Positions 9,258 through 18,980 are shown, counted from the first letter of the stretch. The stretch: DNA of 64,000 bases from Pseudomonas sp. MUP55 (GCF_034043515.1 NZ_CP138214.1:2480001-2544000), one strand, 5' to 3'. The notes: generated by a model from the letters alone, not told the origin. A program made the numbers and translations.

Positions 9258-9347
9258 TGTGGGAGGGGGCTTGCCCCCGATGGCGGTCGGTCAGCGGGCA
9301 AAAATATTGACTGGACTATTGCTATCGGGGGCAAGCCCCCTCCCACA
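9258..9347. repeat. REP doublet between promoter and distal enhancer site
   Basis: Inverted pair of GGGAGGGGGCTTGCCCCC palindromes, 90 bp overall, placed exactly between the two GTCTCA-N4-TGAGAC sites, downstream of the activator gene and upstream of the operon promoter. Confidence 0.93.
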
Positions 9348-9373
9348 GGGGTCAGTCTTGATAGTGGGATTTG

Positions 9374-9391
9374 AGTCTCATTAATGAGACT
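9374..9391. promoter_or_regulatory. Distal candidate enhancer site, perfect 18-bp palindrome
   Basis: AGTCTCATTAATGAGACT is a perfect 18-bp palindrome containing the same GTCTCA-N4-TGAGAC pattern as the proximal site. It overlaps the end of the activator's stop codon. Centre-to-centre distance to the proximal site is 147 bp, 14.0 turns at 10.5 bp per turn, so both would face the same side of the helix. It could alternatively act as a small 3'-end hairpin. Confidence 0.7.
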
Positions 9392-10781
9392 AGGCGATCC
9401 CCAACGCCACCATCTTCTTGTACAACGTCGACCGCCCGAGCCCCAGCCGCTGCGCCGCTTCCACCACATTGCCCCCGCAGGCTTGCAGCGCCGCACCAAT
9501 CACCTGCCGATCAAAGCGCTCCCTGGCGGCGCTGAACGTTTCTGCCTCTACCAACATCACCGTACTGCGCTCAACCGGTGTAAAGGTGCCAATCGCCGCT
9601 CGAATTTCCCCGGCATTCAACACCAGGTCATCACTCAGCAACGCCGCCCGCTCCAGCACGTTGCGCAGCTCACGGATATTCCCCGGCCACGCATGCTGCG
9701 CCAACAGCGTCAGCGCTTCGCGGTCCAGTTCATGCTGGCTGCGCAGTTCTTCAAGGATGGCTTCGCTCAGCGCCGGAATATCCTCCAGCCGTTCCCGCAG
9801 CGGCGGCACCTGGATCGGCAACACGTTCAGGCGGTAGTACAAGTCCGCTCGGAATTCGCCACGCTTGATCGCCGCTTCCAGGTCCATGGAGGTCGCCGCG
9901 ATGACCCGCACATCGCTGTGCAGCATTTCGTTGGAGCCCACCGGCTCGAATTCCTTCTCCTGCAAAACCCGCAGCAGTTTGCTCTGCAGCGGCAGCGGCA
10001 TATCGCCGATTTCGTCGAGGAACAGCGTGCCGCCCTGGGCAATCTGAAACTTGCCCGGACGGCCCTTGCGATCCGCGCCGGTAAAGGCGCCTGGCGCGGT
10101 GCCGAAGAATTCGGCTTCGAGCAGGTCGTGGGGAATCGCTGCGCTGTTGATGCTGACAAAGGCCTTGTGCGCACGCGGCGACGCGCCGTGAATGGCCTGG
10201 GCGAGCAGTTCCTTGCCAGTGCCGGTTTCGCCCAGCAGCAACACCGGCGATTCGGCGCTGGCGCTGCGCCGCGCACGGCGTTTGACTTCAAGGCTGGCGG
10301 CGCTGGTGCCGATAAAATGCGCAAAGTTGTATTTGCTCTGGCGTGAGCGCAGCAACGAGCGGGTGGACGCCAGTTCCTGCTGCATGCTCAGGTAGCGCTC
10401 GATCAGCGGCGACAGGTTGCGCAGCTCATCGAACAACGCGAAGCCGATCGCACCAATCACCGCGCCCGCATCGTCGTGGATCGGCAGGCGCATCACCACC
10501 AACGGGCCCTTGGGCGTGTCCTGGATGTCCAGCAGAATCGGTCGGTCGTTGCGCACCACCTGGCGCAACAGGCTGTTGGAAATCACCTGCTCGCAGGGTT
10601 GGCCGATGGCCTGCTCGGCGCTCTTGAGGCCGAAACGCTTGGCGTAGCGCTCGTTCATCCAGACGATATTCGCATCACGGTCAACGATCACCGTGCCTTC
10701 GCTGGACTGCTCGATAATCTCGAACAGCGACTGAATGGCCAGGCCGCGAACGTGTGGGTAGTCCTTGAGGCTGGTACTCAT
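9390..10781 (-). CDS. Sigma-54-dependent activator, HbcR (PA2005)-type, of 3-hydroxybutyrate genes
   Basis: A 463-residue enhancer-binding protein. An N-terminal PAS-type sensor domain (about 15-125) is followed by an AAA+ domain with Walker A GETGTGKE at 184-191, the sigma-54 contact loop GAFTGA at 231-236 and Walker [13 protein letters not shown], and a C-terminal Fis-type helix-turn-helix (ACGGNVVEAAQRLGLGRSTLYKKM). There is no receiver domain, so the PAS region probably senses a ligand directly. It lies upstream of, and on the same strand as, the permease-hbdH-aacS operon. I recall PA2005 (HbcR) of P. aeruginosa controlling the equivalent genes with RpoN. The two palindromes at 9228 and 9374 are its likely binding sites. 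Confidence 0.9.
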   Translation of the reverse strand: MSTSLKDYPHVRGLAIQSLFEIIEQSSEGTVIVDRDANIVWMNERYAKRFGLKSAEQAIGQPCEQVISNSLLRQVVRNDRPILLDIQDTPKGPLVVMRLPIHDDAGAVIGAIGFALFDELRNLSPLIERYLSMQQELASTRSLLRSRQSKYNFAHFIGTSAASLEVKRRARRSASAESPVLLLGETGTGKELLAQAIHGASPRAHKAFVSINSAAIPHDLLEAEFFGTAPGAFTGADRKGRPGKFQIAQGGTLFLDEIGDMPLPLQSKLLRVLQEKEFEPVGSNEMLHSDVRVIAATSMDLEAAIKRGEFRADLYYRLNVLPIQVPPLRERLEDIPALSEAILEELRSQHELDREALTLLAQHAWPGNIRELRNVLERAALLSDDLVLNAGEIRAAIGTFTPVERSTVMLVEAETFSAARERFDRQVIGAALQACGGNVVEAAQRLGLGRSTLYKKMVALGIA

Positions 10782-10794
10782 GCGTGCAGAATCC

Positions 10795-10862
10795 TGTAGG
10801 CGCGAGCGTGCTCGCGAAGGTCGTCAACGATAATGCGGTGCATCTGGAGGCACGCGCCTACA
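10795..10862. repeat. Second-type Pseudomonas repetitive palindrome overlapping the yejF stop
   Basis: Ends in inverted TGTAGGCGCG / CGCGCCTACA arms 48 bp apart, with an internal GCGAGCGTGCTCGC palindrome. It matches the widespread TGTAGGAGCGAGCTTGCTCG-type repeat of fluorescent pseudomonads, as I know it. The TAG stop codon of yejF (10858..10860, minus strand) lies inside the right arm. Confidence 0.75.
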
Positions 10863-12429
10863 AGGGGATATGCGCCGCTGCCATAAGCTCCTTGGTGTAG
10901 GGGTGCTGCGGCGCTTCGAACACGCTATGGCTGGGGCCGCGCTCCACCACCTTGCCGTCCTTGACCACGATCATATCGTGGGCCATCGCCCGCACCACCG
11001 CCAGGTCATGGCTGATGAACAGGTAGGTCAGGCCGTATTTCTCCTGCAGTTCGCGCAACAAGGCCACCACTTGTTTTTGCACCGTACGGTCCAGCGCGGA
11101 GGTCGGTTCATCCAGCAGCATCAACGCCGGCTTGAGCACCAGCGCCCGCGCAATCGCAATGCGCTGGCGCTGGCCGCCGGAAAATTCGTGGGGGTAACGG
11201 TGCCGGCTGGCGGGGTCAAGGCCCACGTCCTTGAGCACCTGGATGACCTGCGCTTCGCGTTCGTCGAGGCTGCACGGCGCGTGAACCTCCAGGCCCTCGC
11301 TGATGATTTGCTGCACCGACATGCGCGGGCTGAGGCTGCCATAGGGGTCCTGAAACACCACCTGCATCTGCTTGCGCCATGGGCGCATTTGACGGTGGTT
11401 GAGCGGGTCGAGGGCTTCACCCTGAAAGCGAATACTGCCGGTGGAGTCGAGCAAGCGCAGGATCGCCTGGCCCAGGGTCGACTTGCCCGAGCCGGACTCG
11501 CCGACAATCCCCAGGGTCTTGCCGCGTTGCACGCTGAGGTTGATCCCGTCCACCGCCTGCAGGTAGCGCTTGCGCCGCAACAGCCCGCCGCCAAGGGCAA
11601 ACTGCACGCTCAGGTCGTCCACCTGCAACACCGTCTCGCGCTCCTCGCCGCACAACACTTCCGCCGAGGGCTCGGCGTCCAGCAGCAGGCGGCTGTAGGG
11701 GTGTTGCGGCGCGGTGAACAAGGTCTGGCAGTCGGCCTGCTCGACAATCTCGCCGGCGCGCATCACGCACACGCGCTGGGCAATGCTGCGCACCATATTG
11801 AGGTCGTGGCTGATCAGCAGCAGTGACATGCCCAGGCGTTGCTGCAAAGACTTGAGCAACAGCAGGATCTTGCGCTGCACGGTCACGTCCAGCGCGGTGG
11901 TGGGTTCGTCAGCGATCAGCAGCTCCGGCTCGCAGGCTAGGGCCATGGCGATCATCACCCGCTGGCGCTGGCCACCGGAGAGTTGGTGCGGATAGGCCTT
12001 GAGCCGCTCCTGGGGTTTCTGAATGCCCACCAGGTCGAGCAGTTCGAGGATCCTTGCCTGCGCCGCCTTGCCGCCCAGGCCCTTGTGCAGCAGCAGGGTT
12101 TCGCCGATCTGCTTTTCGATGGTGTGCAGCGGGTTCAGCGAGGTCATCGGTTCCTGGAAGATCATCGCAATGCGGTTGCCCCGCAGCTTTTGCAGGGCCG
12201 CAGGCGACGCGCCCATCAGTTCCTGGCCGCGATACTTCACCGAGCCGGTGCTGTGCGTGCCGGCTTCGGGCAGCAGCTGCAGGATCGAGTGGGCGGTCAC
12301 CGACTTGCCCGAGCCCGACTCGCCTACCAGCGCCAGGCATTCGCCGGGGCGCACGTCCAGGTTCACATTGCGCACCACGGTGTGGCCGCTGAAGGCCACG
12401 CTGAGGTCACGGATTTCGATCAGGTTCAT
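10858..12429 (-). CDS. yejF: YejF-type ABC transporter, fused double ATPase
   Basis: A 523-residue protein with two complete ABC ATPase modules. Module 1 has Walker A GESGSGKS near 35-42 and signature LSGGQRQRV near 155; module 2 has Walker A GESGSGKS near 315 and signature [12 protein letters not shown] near 425. Each module ends with the oligopeptide-transporter C-terminal motif ([16 protein letters not shown]). It energises the YejABE importer, in E. coli the uptake route for microcin C and peptides. It is last in yejA-yejB-yejE-yejF, starting 10 bp after yejE. The stop codon falls in a repetitive element (10795..10862). Confidence 0.93.
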   Translation of the reverse strand: MNLIEIRDLSVAFSGHTVVRNVNLDVRPGECLALVGESGSGKSVTAHSILQLLPEAGTHSTGSVKYRGQELMGASPAALQKLRGNRIAMIFQEPMTSLNPLHTIEKQIGETLLLHKGLGGKAAQARILELLDLVGIQKPQERLKAYPHQLSGGQRQRVMIAMALACEPELLIADEPTTALDVTVQRKILLLLKSLQQRLGMSLLLISHDLNMVRSIAQRVCVMRAGEIVEQADCQTLFTAPQHPYSRLLLDAEPSAEVLCGEERETVLQVDDLSVQFALGGGLLRRKRYLQAVDGINLSVQRGKTLGIVGESGSGKSTLGQAILRLLDSTGSIRFQGEALDPLNHRQMRPWRKQMQVVFQDPYGSLSPRMSVQQIISEGLEVHAPCSLDEREAQVIQVLKDVGLDPASRHRYPHEFSGGQRQRIAIARALVLKPALMLLDEPTSALDRTVQKQVVALLRELQEKYGLTYLFISHDLAVVRAMAHDMIVVKDGKVVERGPSHSVFEAPQHPYTKELMAAAHIPL

Positions 12430-12439
12430 ACGCAGTCAC

Positions 12440-13462
12440 TCATGAGCGAGGGTCGAAGGCATCACGCAACGCCTCGCCGATAAACACCAGCAGCGACAGA
12501 ATCAGCGCCAGGGTAAAAAACGCCGTCAGGCCCAGCCAGGGCGCTTGCAGGTTCTGTTTGCCCTGGGCGATCAGCTCGCCCAGTGAAGCACTGCCGGCCG
12601 GCATGCCGAAGCCGAGGAAATCCAGGGCGCTCAAGGTCGAAATCGCCCCGGTCAGGATGAACGGCAAATAGCTCAGGGTGGCAGTCATCGCATTGGGCAG
12701 GATATGCCGGCCAATGATCTTGCCGTCGCCAAGGCCCAATGCGCGTGCGGCCTTGACGTACTCCAGGTTGCGCCCGCGCAGGAACTCGGCGCGCACCACG
12801 TCCACCAGCGCCAGCCAGGAAAACAGCGCCATGATGCCCAGCAACCACCAGAAATTGGGCTCGACAAAGCCCGACAGGATAATCAGCAGGTACAGCACCG
12901 GCAGCCCGGACCACACCTCCAGGATGCGTTGCCCCAGCAAGTCCACCCAGCCACCGTAGTAACCCTGCAACGCCCCGGCGGCGATGCCGATGGCGGCGCT
13001 GATCGCGGTCAGCGCCAAGGCAAACAGGATCGACACCCGTGCGCCGAAGATCACCCGCGCCAACACATCCCGCGACTGGTCATCGGTGCCCAGCCAGTTC
13101 ACCGTCGACGGCGGGCTGGGGGCAGGGCGGGTCAGCTCGTAATTGGGCGTGTCGTCGCTGAACGGGATCGGTGGAAACAGCATCCAGCCGCCGTCCTGCT
13201 TGATCAGCTGCTGCACGTAGTCACTGCGGTAGTCGGCCTGGAACGGCAATTGCCCGCCGAACTGCTGTTCGGTGTAGCGCTTGAACACCGGGAAATACAG
13301 CTCGTTCTTGAAGCTGAGCACCAGGGGCTTGTCGTTGGCGATCAATTCGCCACCCAGGGTCAGGATAAACAAGCCGATGAACAGCCAGAGAGACCACCAG
13401 CCCCGGCGGTTCTTCTTGAAACGCTCGAAACGCCGACGGGCCACGGGAGACAGGTTGAGCAT
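12440..13462 (-). CDS. yejE: YejE-type ABC transporter permease
   Basis: A 340-residue inner-membrane permease of the DppC/OppC group. An N-terminal TM anchor (about 22-42) is followed by a large periplasmic stretch, then five TM segments and the EAA loop (EYVKAARALGLGDGKIIGRHILPNA). The start at 13462 gives the [22 protein letters not shown]-terminus typical of YejE and overlaps the yejB stop as TGATG, indicating translational coupling. Longer upstream starts would run inside yejB. Confidence 0.92.
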   Translation of the reverse strand: MLNLSPVARRRFERFKKNRRGWWSLWLFIGLFILTLGGELIANDKPLVLSFKNELYFPVFKRYTEQQFGGQLPFQADYRSDYVQQLIKQDGGWMLFPPIPFSDDTPNYELTRPAPSPPSTVNWLGTDDQSRDVLARVIFGARVSILFALALTAISAAIGIAAGALQGYYGGWVDLLGQRILEVWSGLPVLYLLIILSGFVEPNFWWLLGIMALFSWLALVDVVRAEFLRGRNLEYVKAARALGLGDGKIIGRHILPNAMTATLSYLPFILTGAISTLSALDFLGFGMPAGSASLGELIAQGKQNLQAPWLGLTAFFTLALILSLLVFIGEALRDAFDPRS

Positions 13463-14520
13463 CAGGCGTTCCTCGCGGCGAAGTCGATACGCGGGTCCAC
13501 CAGGGTGTAACACAGGTCACCGATGAGTTTTATCAAGAGCCCGAACAGGGTGAAGATGAACAGCGAACCAAACACCACCGGGTAGTCCCGCGACACCGCC
13601 GCCTCATAACTCATGCGGCCCAGGCCATCGAGGGAAAAGATCACTTCGATCAGCAGGGAACCGGCGAAGAACACGCTGATGAACGCCTGGGGAATCCCGG
13701 AAATCACCAGCAGCATCGCGTTGCGAAACACATGGCCGTAGAGCACGCGGCGTTCGCTCAAGCCCTTGGCGCGCGCGGTGACCACGTACTGCCGAGTGAT
13801 TTCGTTGAGGAACGAGTTTTTGGTGAGGATGGTCAGCGTGGCGAAACCACCGATCACCAGCGACGTGACCGGCAATACCAAGTGCCAGAAGTAGTCGGCG
13901 ATCTTGCCCACGGTGCTCAGCTCTTCAAAGTTCTCCGACACCAGTCCGCGCACCGGGAACCAGTTCAGGGATGTGCCGCCGGCAAATACCACGATCAGGA
14001 ACATCGCGAACAGGAACGCCGGCATGGCATAGCCGATCACGATGGCGGTGCTGCTCCACACATCAAAGCTGCTGCCATGGCGCACCGCCTTGCGGATGCC
14101 CAAGGGGATCGACACCAGGTAAGTAATCAGTGTGGCCCACAGGCCAAGGGAAATGGTGACCGGCATCTTCTCCAGGATCAGGTCGATCACCGTCGAGCCG
14201 CGAAAGAAACTGTTGCCGAAGTCCAGTTGGGCGTAGCTCTTGAGCATCAACCACAAACGCTCCGGCGCAGGCTTGTCGAAGCCGTATTGCTTTTCGATGT
14301 CCTTGATCAGTTTCGGGTCCAGGCCGCGGCTGGCCCGCGAGCCGCTGATGCCTTCGCCTGAGCCACCGCCGACACCGCCGCCGCCGATGCCTTGCAGGTG
14401 GGCAATGGCTTGTTCGACCGGCCCGCCCGGCGCGGCCTGCACGATCACGAAATTCACCAGCAGGATGATGACCAGGGTCGGGATGATCAGCAGCAGGCGC
14501 CGCACGATATAGGCAAACAT
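13462..14520 (-). CDS. yejB: YejB-type ABC transporter permease
   Basis: A 352-residue permease of the DppB/OppB group: N-terminal TM ([20 protein letters not shown]), a periplasmic stretch with a Gly-rich insertion ([14 protein letters not shown], about 50-63), then five TM segments with the EAA loop ending [16 protein letters not shown]. It forms the translocation pore with YejE. The start at 14520 overlaps the yejA stop as TGATG, as at the yejB/yejE junction. Confidence 0.92.
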   Translation of the reverse strand: MFAYIVRRLLLIIPTLVIILLVNFVIVQAAPGGPVEQAIAHLQGIGGGGVGGGSGEGISGSRASRGLDPKLIKDIEKQYGFDKPAPERLWLMLKSYAQLDFGNSFFRGSTVIDLILEKMPVTISLGLWATLITYLVSIPLGIRKAVRHGSSFDVWSSTAIVIGYAMPAFLFAMFLIVVFAGGTSLNWFPVRGLVSENFEELSTVGKIADYFWHLVLPVTSLVIGGFATLTILTKNSFLNEITRQYVVTARAKGLSERRVLYGHVFRNAMLLVISGIPQAFISVFFAGSLLIEVIFSLDGLGRMSYEAAVSRDYPVVFGSLFIFTLFGLLIKLIGDLCYTLVDPRIDFAARNA

Positions 14521-16379
14521 CAGTGCGCACCCCCGCGTTTTTCCAGCTCGGCTTGCATCTGCGCGTTGGTCAGTGGTGTCGGGCTGACTTCCCACCAGGT
14601 TTCCAGGGCTTCATCGTTTTTCGCCTCGATGGCCGGGCGGCCAAAGCGGTTCCACCACGCAGCGGACGTGCCGGGCGGGTAGTAGTTGGGAATCCACAGG
14701 TAGTTCCATTGCAGCACGCGGTCCAGCGCGTGGGCATAGGTGAGCATCTGTGCCTGGGTGTCGGCCTTGACCAGACCCTTGATCAGGCGGTCGACGGCCG
14801 GGTCCTGGAGCGCCATGTAATTGTTGGCACCCGGATCGAACGCCGCGGCGGAGCCGAAGAAATTGTACAGCTCCATGCCCGGCGAGGTGGTGACCGGAAA
14901 ACCGGTGACGATCATGTCGTAGTCCCGTGCCATCAAGCGGTTGACGTACTGGGAGGAATCGATGCGGCGGATATTCAAGGTGATGCCGATTTGCGCCAGG
15001 TTGCGTTTGTACGGCAGCAGCAGACGTTCCACGCCCGCCTGGGCATTAAGGAATGTAAACGTCAGCGGCTCGCCCTCGGCGTTGACCAGTTGGTCGCCTT
15101 CAGGCTTCCAGCCGGCTTGCTCCAGCAGGGCCAGGGCCTGCAACTGCTTGTCGCGGATCATGCCGCTGCCATCGGTGACGGGCGCCTTGAACACCTGGGT
15201 AAATACTTCATCGGGGATCTGCCCGCGCAGGGGCTCAAGGATCGCCAGTTCTTCCCGGGTCGGTAGCTGGGTGGCGGCGAGCGGGCTGTTGGAGAAAAAG
15301 CTCTGCTGGCGGATGTACAGGTTGCGCATCATCTGCCGGTTGGCCCATTCGAAATCCCACAGCATGGCCAGGGCCTGGCGCACCCTGCGGTCCTTGAACA
15401 TCGGCTTTTGCACATTGAACACATAGCCCTGGGCCGGTTGCGGCATTTCCTTGGCCAGATGCGCACGTTGCAGACGGCCATCGTCGAGCGCCGGGCCGTT
15501 ATAGCCGATGGAATAGCCCGTGGCGGAAAATTCCCGATTGAAATCGTAGGCGCCGCCACGCAGCACCTGGCGCGCCACTTCGGTGTCGCCGAAATACTCA
15601 AGGCTCAGGTGATCGAAGTTGTACAGGCCCCGGCTGACCGGCAAATCCTTGCCCCACCAGTCGGGGTCACGGGTAAAGGTGATGGTATTGCCCGAGTCGA
15701 TCTTGCTGACCTTGTACGGGCCGCTGCCCAGCGGGGCTTCATAGCCGCCGCCGTTTGCAAAGTCGCGGGTCTTCCACCAGTGCTCGGGGAACACCGGCAG
15801 CGTGGCGATATCCAGGGGCAGGGTACGGTTTTCATTGCTGGAGAAGTCGAAACGCACCTGGCGCTCGCTTTCCACTTCGACGTGCTTGACGTCGGCGAAC
15901 AGCGTGCGAAAGCGCAGGCTGCCTTGGGTCATCAACAGATCGAAACTGTAACGCACGTCTTCGGCGGTGATGGGCTTGCCATCGGCAAACCGCGCCTTGG
16001 GGTTGAGGTAGAAACGCAGCGACAGACCGTCGTCGGCGCGCTCCATCTTTTGCGCGACCAGGCCGTAGACCGTGTAGGGCTCGTCCAGGGAGCGCTGGGC
16101 CAGCGGCGCATAGAGCCAGCCATCGACCTGGGAAACACCGATGCCTTTATCGATATACGGCAATACATGGTCAAAGCGCCCGATTTCCAGGGCGGAGCGG
16201 CGCAGGCTGCCACCTTTGGGGGCATTGGGGTTGGCATAGTCGAAATGGCTGAAGCCATCGGCGTACTTGGCCGGCTCGCCGTACACCGTGAGGGATGTTT
16301 GTGGCGCCGCGATCACAGCGCTGCTGGTCAGGAACAAGACCAGGGTGACGCGGAGCAGTGTTGGAAAAGCCAGTCGCAT
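14520..16379 (-). CDS. yejA: YejA-type periplasmic peptide-binding protein
   Basis: A 619-residue extracellular solute-binding protein (family 5). The cleavable signal peptide ends near AVIAA (about 25), followed by the mature SBP_bac_5 fold ([24 protein letters not shown] through [15 protein letters not shown]). It captures peptides or peptide-linked compounds for YejBEF. It is the first gene of the operon; its promoter should lie in the 130-bp gap before the parvulin gene at 16510, though no promoter was picked with confidence. Confidence 0.93.
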   Translation of the reverse strand: MRLAFPTLLRVTLVLFLTSSAVIAAPQTSLTVYGEPAKYADGFSHFDYANPNAPKGGSLRRSALEIGRFDHVLPYIDKGIGVSQVDGWLYAPLAQRSLDEPYTVYGLVAQKMERADDGLSLRFYLNPKARFADGKPITAEDVRYSFDLLMTQGSLRFRTLFADVKHVEVESERQVRFDFSSNENRTLPLDIATLPVFPEHWWKTRDFANGGGYEAPLGSGPYKVSKIDSGNTITFTRDPDWWGKDLPVSRGLYNFDHLSLEYFGDTEVARQVLRGGAYDFNREFSATGYSIGYNGPALDDGRLQRAHLAKEMPQPAQGYVFNVQKPMFKDRRVRQALAMLWDFEWANRQMMRNLYIRQQSFFSNSPLAATQLPTREELAILEPLRGQIPDEVFTQVFKAPVTDGSGMIRDKQLQALALLEQAGWKPEGDQLVNAEGEPLTFTFLNAQAGVERLLLPYKRNLAQIGITLNIRRIDSSQYVNRLMARDYDMIVTGFPVTTSPGMELYNFFGSAAAFDPGANNYMALQDPAVDRLIKGLVKADTQAQMLTYAHALDRVLQWNYLWIPNYYPPGTSAAWWNRFGRPAIEAKNDEALETWWEVSPTPLTNAQMQAELEKRGGAH

Positions 16380-16456
16380 TATCAGCCTTGAGCGCGGATG
16401 AACAGGAATAGAAGAGCTGTACGTTAACGGCTTAAGCGTCGTCAGTCACCACATGC

Positions 16457-16486
16457 ACAACGGCCCGCCAAATGGCGGGCCGTTGT
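16457..16486. terminator. Strong hairpin after ppiC-2
   Basis: A perfect 13-bp stem (ACAACGGCCCGCC / GGCGGGCCGTTGT) with a 4-base loop, 24 bp beyond the parvulin stop. There is no long U tract on either side, so it may be a 3'-end stabiliser or weak bidirectional terminator rather than a canonical one. Confidence 0.65.
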
Positions 16487-16509
16487 TTACAGCATCAGCA
16501 CAGACAGGA

Positions 16510-16791
16510 TCAGTCCTGGCGGCTGGTGACTTCCAGCAGGTGATAACCGAACTGGGTTTTCACCGGGCCTTGTACGGTATTGACCGGGGCGCTGAACACG
16601 ACGGTGTCGAATTCCTTGACCATCTGGCCTGGGCCGAACGAACCCAGGTCGCCGCCTTGACGGCTGGACGGGCAGCTGGAGTTGGCTTTGGCGATTTCTG
16701 CGAAATCAGCGCCGCCTTCGATCTGAGCCTTGAGTTCGTTGCACTTGTCTTCAGTGGAAACGAGGATGTGGCGGGCGGTGGCTTTGGCCAT
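16510..16791 (-). CDS. ppiC: Small parvulin peptidyl-prolyl isomerase (second copy)
   Basis: A 93-residue single-domain parvulin, the PpiC length, with ARHILVSTEDKCNELK at the N-terminus, the SCPSSRQGGDLGSFGPGQMV core, and TQFGYHLLEV at the C-terminus. Compared with the paralogue at 1815..2090, the fold and active-site positions are kept but many surface residues differ, so the copies are old paralogues rather than a recent duplication. No signal peptide. A SD-like GGAG is seen before the ATG. It is monocistronic, with a strong hairpin downstream. Confidence 0.94.
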   Translation of the reverse strand: MAKATARHILVSTEDKCNELKAQIEGGADFAEIAKANSSCPSSRQGGDLGSFGPGQMVKEFDTVVFSAPVNTVQGPVKTQFGYHLLEVTSRQD

Positions 16792-16906
16792 GGGGAATAA
16801 CTCCTTGAGTGAAAAAACGGTGAGCCTACCGGATTCAGGCGGTTATTTCCCGGCAAAGTTCCCGCTGGTTGCCTGAGCGGGTCGGGAACCGCCGGGCACA
16901 TGGGGT

Positions 16907-17401
16907 TCAAGCCAGAACGATGTAGTCGTTCTGCTGGACAATCGCTGCGTGCGGGCCTTGCACGAGATGGATATAGCGACCGTCCACCAGGTCGATGGGC
17001 AGGCAATCGTCAATATCCATTACCGCGTCGGTATGCCCCTGGGACCAGTGGCGCAACAGCTGCTGCTTGCCCTTGCTCATCGCTTCGCGTTTGTCGCGCG
17101 CGACCAGTAACAGGTAGTGATGGGCCTCGCCGAAGCTGTTGGCCTCGTAGCCGCCGAGGTTGATGAAATACAAGTGAGGTGCATCGCCGTGTGGGGCCAG
17201 TGGGCTGAGTTCGACCTTCCAGCCGTCGACGCCATCGACCGCCATCCACGAATCGATGTGCAGGCCCTTGGGGCTGCCGAACCAGGCCTCGCGCAATTGC
17301 GGGTAGGTGGCGTGCAGCGTGTCAGCCACAGCAAACGCCACATCATGTACTTCGATCCGGGCCCTGGGGTGTTTGCCCCCGAGCATCACGACAAACAGCA
17401 T
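16907..17401 (-). CDS. DUF1543 domain protein
   Basis: A 164-residue soluble protein. Two similar halves are visible: an N-terminal MLGGKHPRARIEVHDVAFAVADTLHATYPQLREAWFG segment, and a second one with HHYLLLVARDKREAMSKGKQQLLRHW. This is the DUF1543 pattern, a domain of unknown function. No catalytic motif is recognised. Single gene between a parvulin and a divergent aldo/keto reductase; context gives no clue to function. Confidence 0.8.
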   Translation of the reverse strand: MLFVVMLGGKHPRARIEVHDVAFAVADTLHATYPQLREAWFGSPKGLHIDSWMAVDGVDGWKVELSPLAPHGDAPHLYFINLGGYEANSFGEAHHYLLLVARDKREAMSKGKQQLLRHWSQGHTDAVMDIDDCLPIDLVDGRYIHLVQGPHAAIVQQNDYIVLA

Positions 17402-17507
17402 TGCGGGTGATTCCTGGCGATTGATCAGAGGCCAACCATACTGCGATTGAACCCTTTTGTCCGGTCAATGCCACACTGTTAATCCGCGAACTGATCAGGA
17501 GGTTGTC

Positions 17508-18329
17508 ATGCGTACTATCGATCTGGCCGGCGTTCCCGTGCCTGTCATCGGCCAGGGAACCTGGCGCATGGGCGAAGACCCGAACCAGCGCCGCGCCGAA
17601 GTGGGCGCATTGCAACTGGGTATCGACGAGGGCCTGACCCTGATCGACACTGCCGAAATGTATGGCGAGGGCGGTGCAGAGGAGGTGGTCGGTGAAGCCA
17701 TCAAGGGCAGGCGCGACCGGGTGTTCCTGGTGAGCAAGGTCTACCCCCACAATGCCAGCAGCCAGGGCGTGCCCCGCGCCTGCGAAGCGAGCCTTCAGCG
17801 CCTGGGCACCGACTACATTGATCTGTACCTGTTGCACTGGCGCGGTCACTACCCCCTTGCCGAAACCGTCGAAGCGTTTGAGCGGCTGCGCGAAGCGGGC
17901 AAGATCGGCCGTTGGGGCGTCTCCAACTTTGATGTGGCAGACCTGCAGGAGCTGGCGTCCCCTGCCTGTGCGACTAACCAGGTGCTCTACAACATTGAAG
18001 AGCGGGGTATCGAATTCGACCTGCTGCCATGGTGGCAACAGCACCATTTGCCATTGATGGCGTACTGTCCCATTGCCCAGGGCGGTGAGCTGCTGGCGAG
18101 CCCGACCCTCAAGCAGATTGCCCATCGTCATGAGGCCACCCCCGCGCAGGTCGCACTCGCCTGGGTTCTGCGACAACAAGGCGTGATCGCCATACCCAAG
18201 GCAGTATCGCCTGAGCACATTCGACAAAATGCCGCTGCCGCGAAGCTGGTACTGGATGAGCATGACCTGGACGCGATCGACCGCGTATTTGGCGCGCCCA
18301 AACGCAAACACCCGCTGGCGATGGTGTAG
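17508..18329 (+). CDS. Aldo/keto reductase
   Basis: A 273-residue NADPH-dependent reductase with the (beta/alpha)8 fold. The catalytic tetrad is visible: Asp and Tyr in LIDTAEMYGEGG (about 46-53), Lys in VFLVSKVYP (about 78), and His in LYLLHWRGHYP (about 109). The C-terminal cofactor region has VIAIPKAVSPEHIRQN. Start chosen at 17508 because an AGGAGG RBS sits 5 bp upstream. Substrate unknown; family members reduce methylglyoxal, 2,5-diketogluconate and similar carbonyls. It converges with hcp. Confidence 0.92.
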   Translation: MRTIDLAGVPVPVIGQGTWRMGEDPNQRRAEVGALQLGIDEGLTLIDTAEMYGEGGAEEVVGEAIKGRRDRVFLVSKVYPHNASSQGVPRACEASLQRLGTDYIDLYLLHWRGHYPLAETVEAFERLREAGKIGRWGVSNFDVADLQELASPACATNQVLYNIEERGIEFDLLPWWQQHHLPLMAYCPIAQGGELLASPTLKQIAHRHEATPAQVALAWVLRQQGVIAIPKAVSPEHIRQNAAAAKLVLDEHDLDAIDRVFGAPKRKHPLAMV

Positions 18330-18337
18330 CGCCAACA

Positions 18338-18364
18338 GGAACGGTGCCGTCCCTGGACCGTTCC
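18338..18364. terminator. Hairpin between convergent aldo/keto reductase and hcp
   Basis: Perfect 8-bp arms GGAACGGT / ACCGTTCC with an 11-base loop, in the 49-bp gap between two convergent genes. No U tract, so termination strength is uncertain. Confidence 0.45.
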
Positions 18365-18378
18365 CGCCAGCGCCGCGG

Positions 18379-18894
18379 TTAACCGGCTACCGGGCTGCGC
18401 CAGTCGTCCGAGCCGGAAGTGCCGGCCACTTCATGCGTCCAGACGATCTTGCGATAGGTGAAATGCACGTCCTCCAGATGGGTGAAATGGGCATTGCCCG
18501 GGTCCTGACAGTTGGGCATGCGCGACTGAATGTCCACGATCGTTGCGCCTTCCAGTTCAATGGTGAAGTAGTGCTCCTGGGTGCCTGCCGAAGAGGTACG
18601 GAACCATTCCAGCCGGCATGACACCTCTTCCCCCGAGGTCAGCGCGCTGAAAAGCAGCGGCGAGGACTTGTCGAAGACCTTGCTGATCATCAGCGGTTTA
18701 TGCACGCGCTGGCCGGTAGGCTGACCCGATTGCGGATCGCGGGGAATGATCACCTGGTGCGCAAACGCCTGCACCAGGATCTGGTCCTCATGGCCTTCCT
18801 GATAAATGTTTCCTACCGAGTCCTGGGTAAATGTACCTGCGGTGATCAAGCCTTGTTTGACACCGGTGATGGAGAGGTACGCGGGTGTTGGCAT
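18379..18894 (-). CDS. hcp: Hcp, type VI secretion tube protein
   Basis: A 171-residue Hcp of the H2-T6SS (HcpA/HcpB) kind; hexamers stack to form the T6SS inner tube and are secreted. The sequence begins MPTPAYLSITGVKQGLITAGTF, followed by SVGNIYQEGHEDQILVQAF, IPRDPQSGQPTGQRVHKPL and KVFDKSSPLLFSALTSGE, all hallmarks of this group. A longer frame exists to 19026, but ATG 18894 gives the family start. It is transcribed divergently from the tss cluster. A sigma-54-like promoter lies about 70 bp upstream (18965..18980). It appears intact even though the adjoining tss cluster is deleted internally. Confidence 0.95.
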   Translation of the reverse strand: MPTPAYLSITGVKQGLITAGTFTQDSVGNIYQEGHEDQILVQAFAHQVIIPRDPQSGQPTGQRVHKPLMISKVFDKSSPLLFSALTSGEEVSCRLEWFRTSSAGTQEHYFTIELEGATIVDIQSRMPNCQDPGNAHFTHLEDVHFTYRKIVWTHEVAGTSGSDDWRSPVAG

Positions 18895-18964
18895 GACGGG
18901 TTTCCTTGTCTGATTGAGTAGGTGCTGCCGAACGGCGAGCTTGCCGGTCGGGCAAATGCCTATA

Positions 18965-18980
18965 ACAAAAAGCGTGCCTG
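18965..18980 (-). promoter_or_regulatory. Sigma-54-like promoter of hcp (variant -12)
   Basis: The minus strand reads CAGGCACGCTTTTTGT, aligning with TGGCACG-N4-TTGCW. The -24 GGCACG is intact and GG is separated by 10 bases from GT, where the usual GC is expected. Predicted start is about 60 nt before hcp. The linked cluster encodes a sigma-54 activator. The GT at -12 weakens the call. Confidence 0.42.

Noticed and set aside
1815..16791. Two ppiC genes as flanking repeats of a mobile or duplicated segment
   Set aside because: They diverge substantially, sit in the same orientation without shared flanks, and two small parvulins are normal in Pseudomonas.
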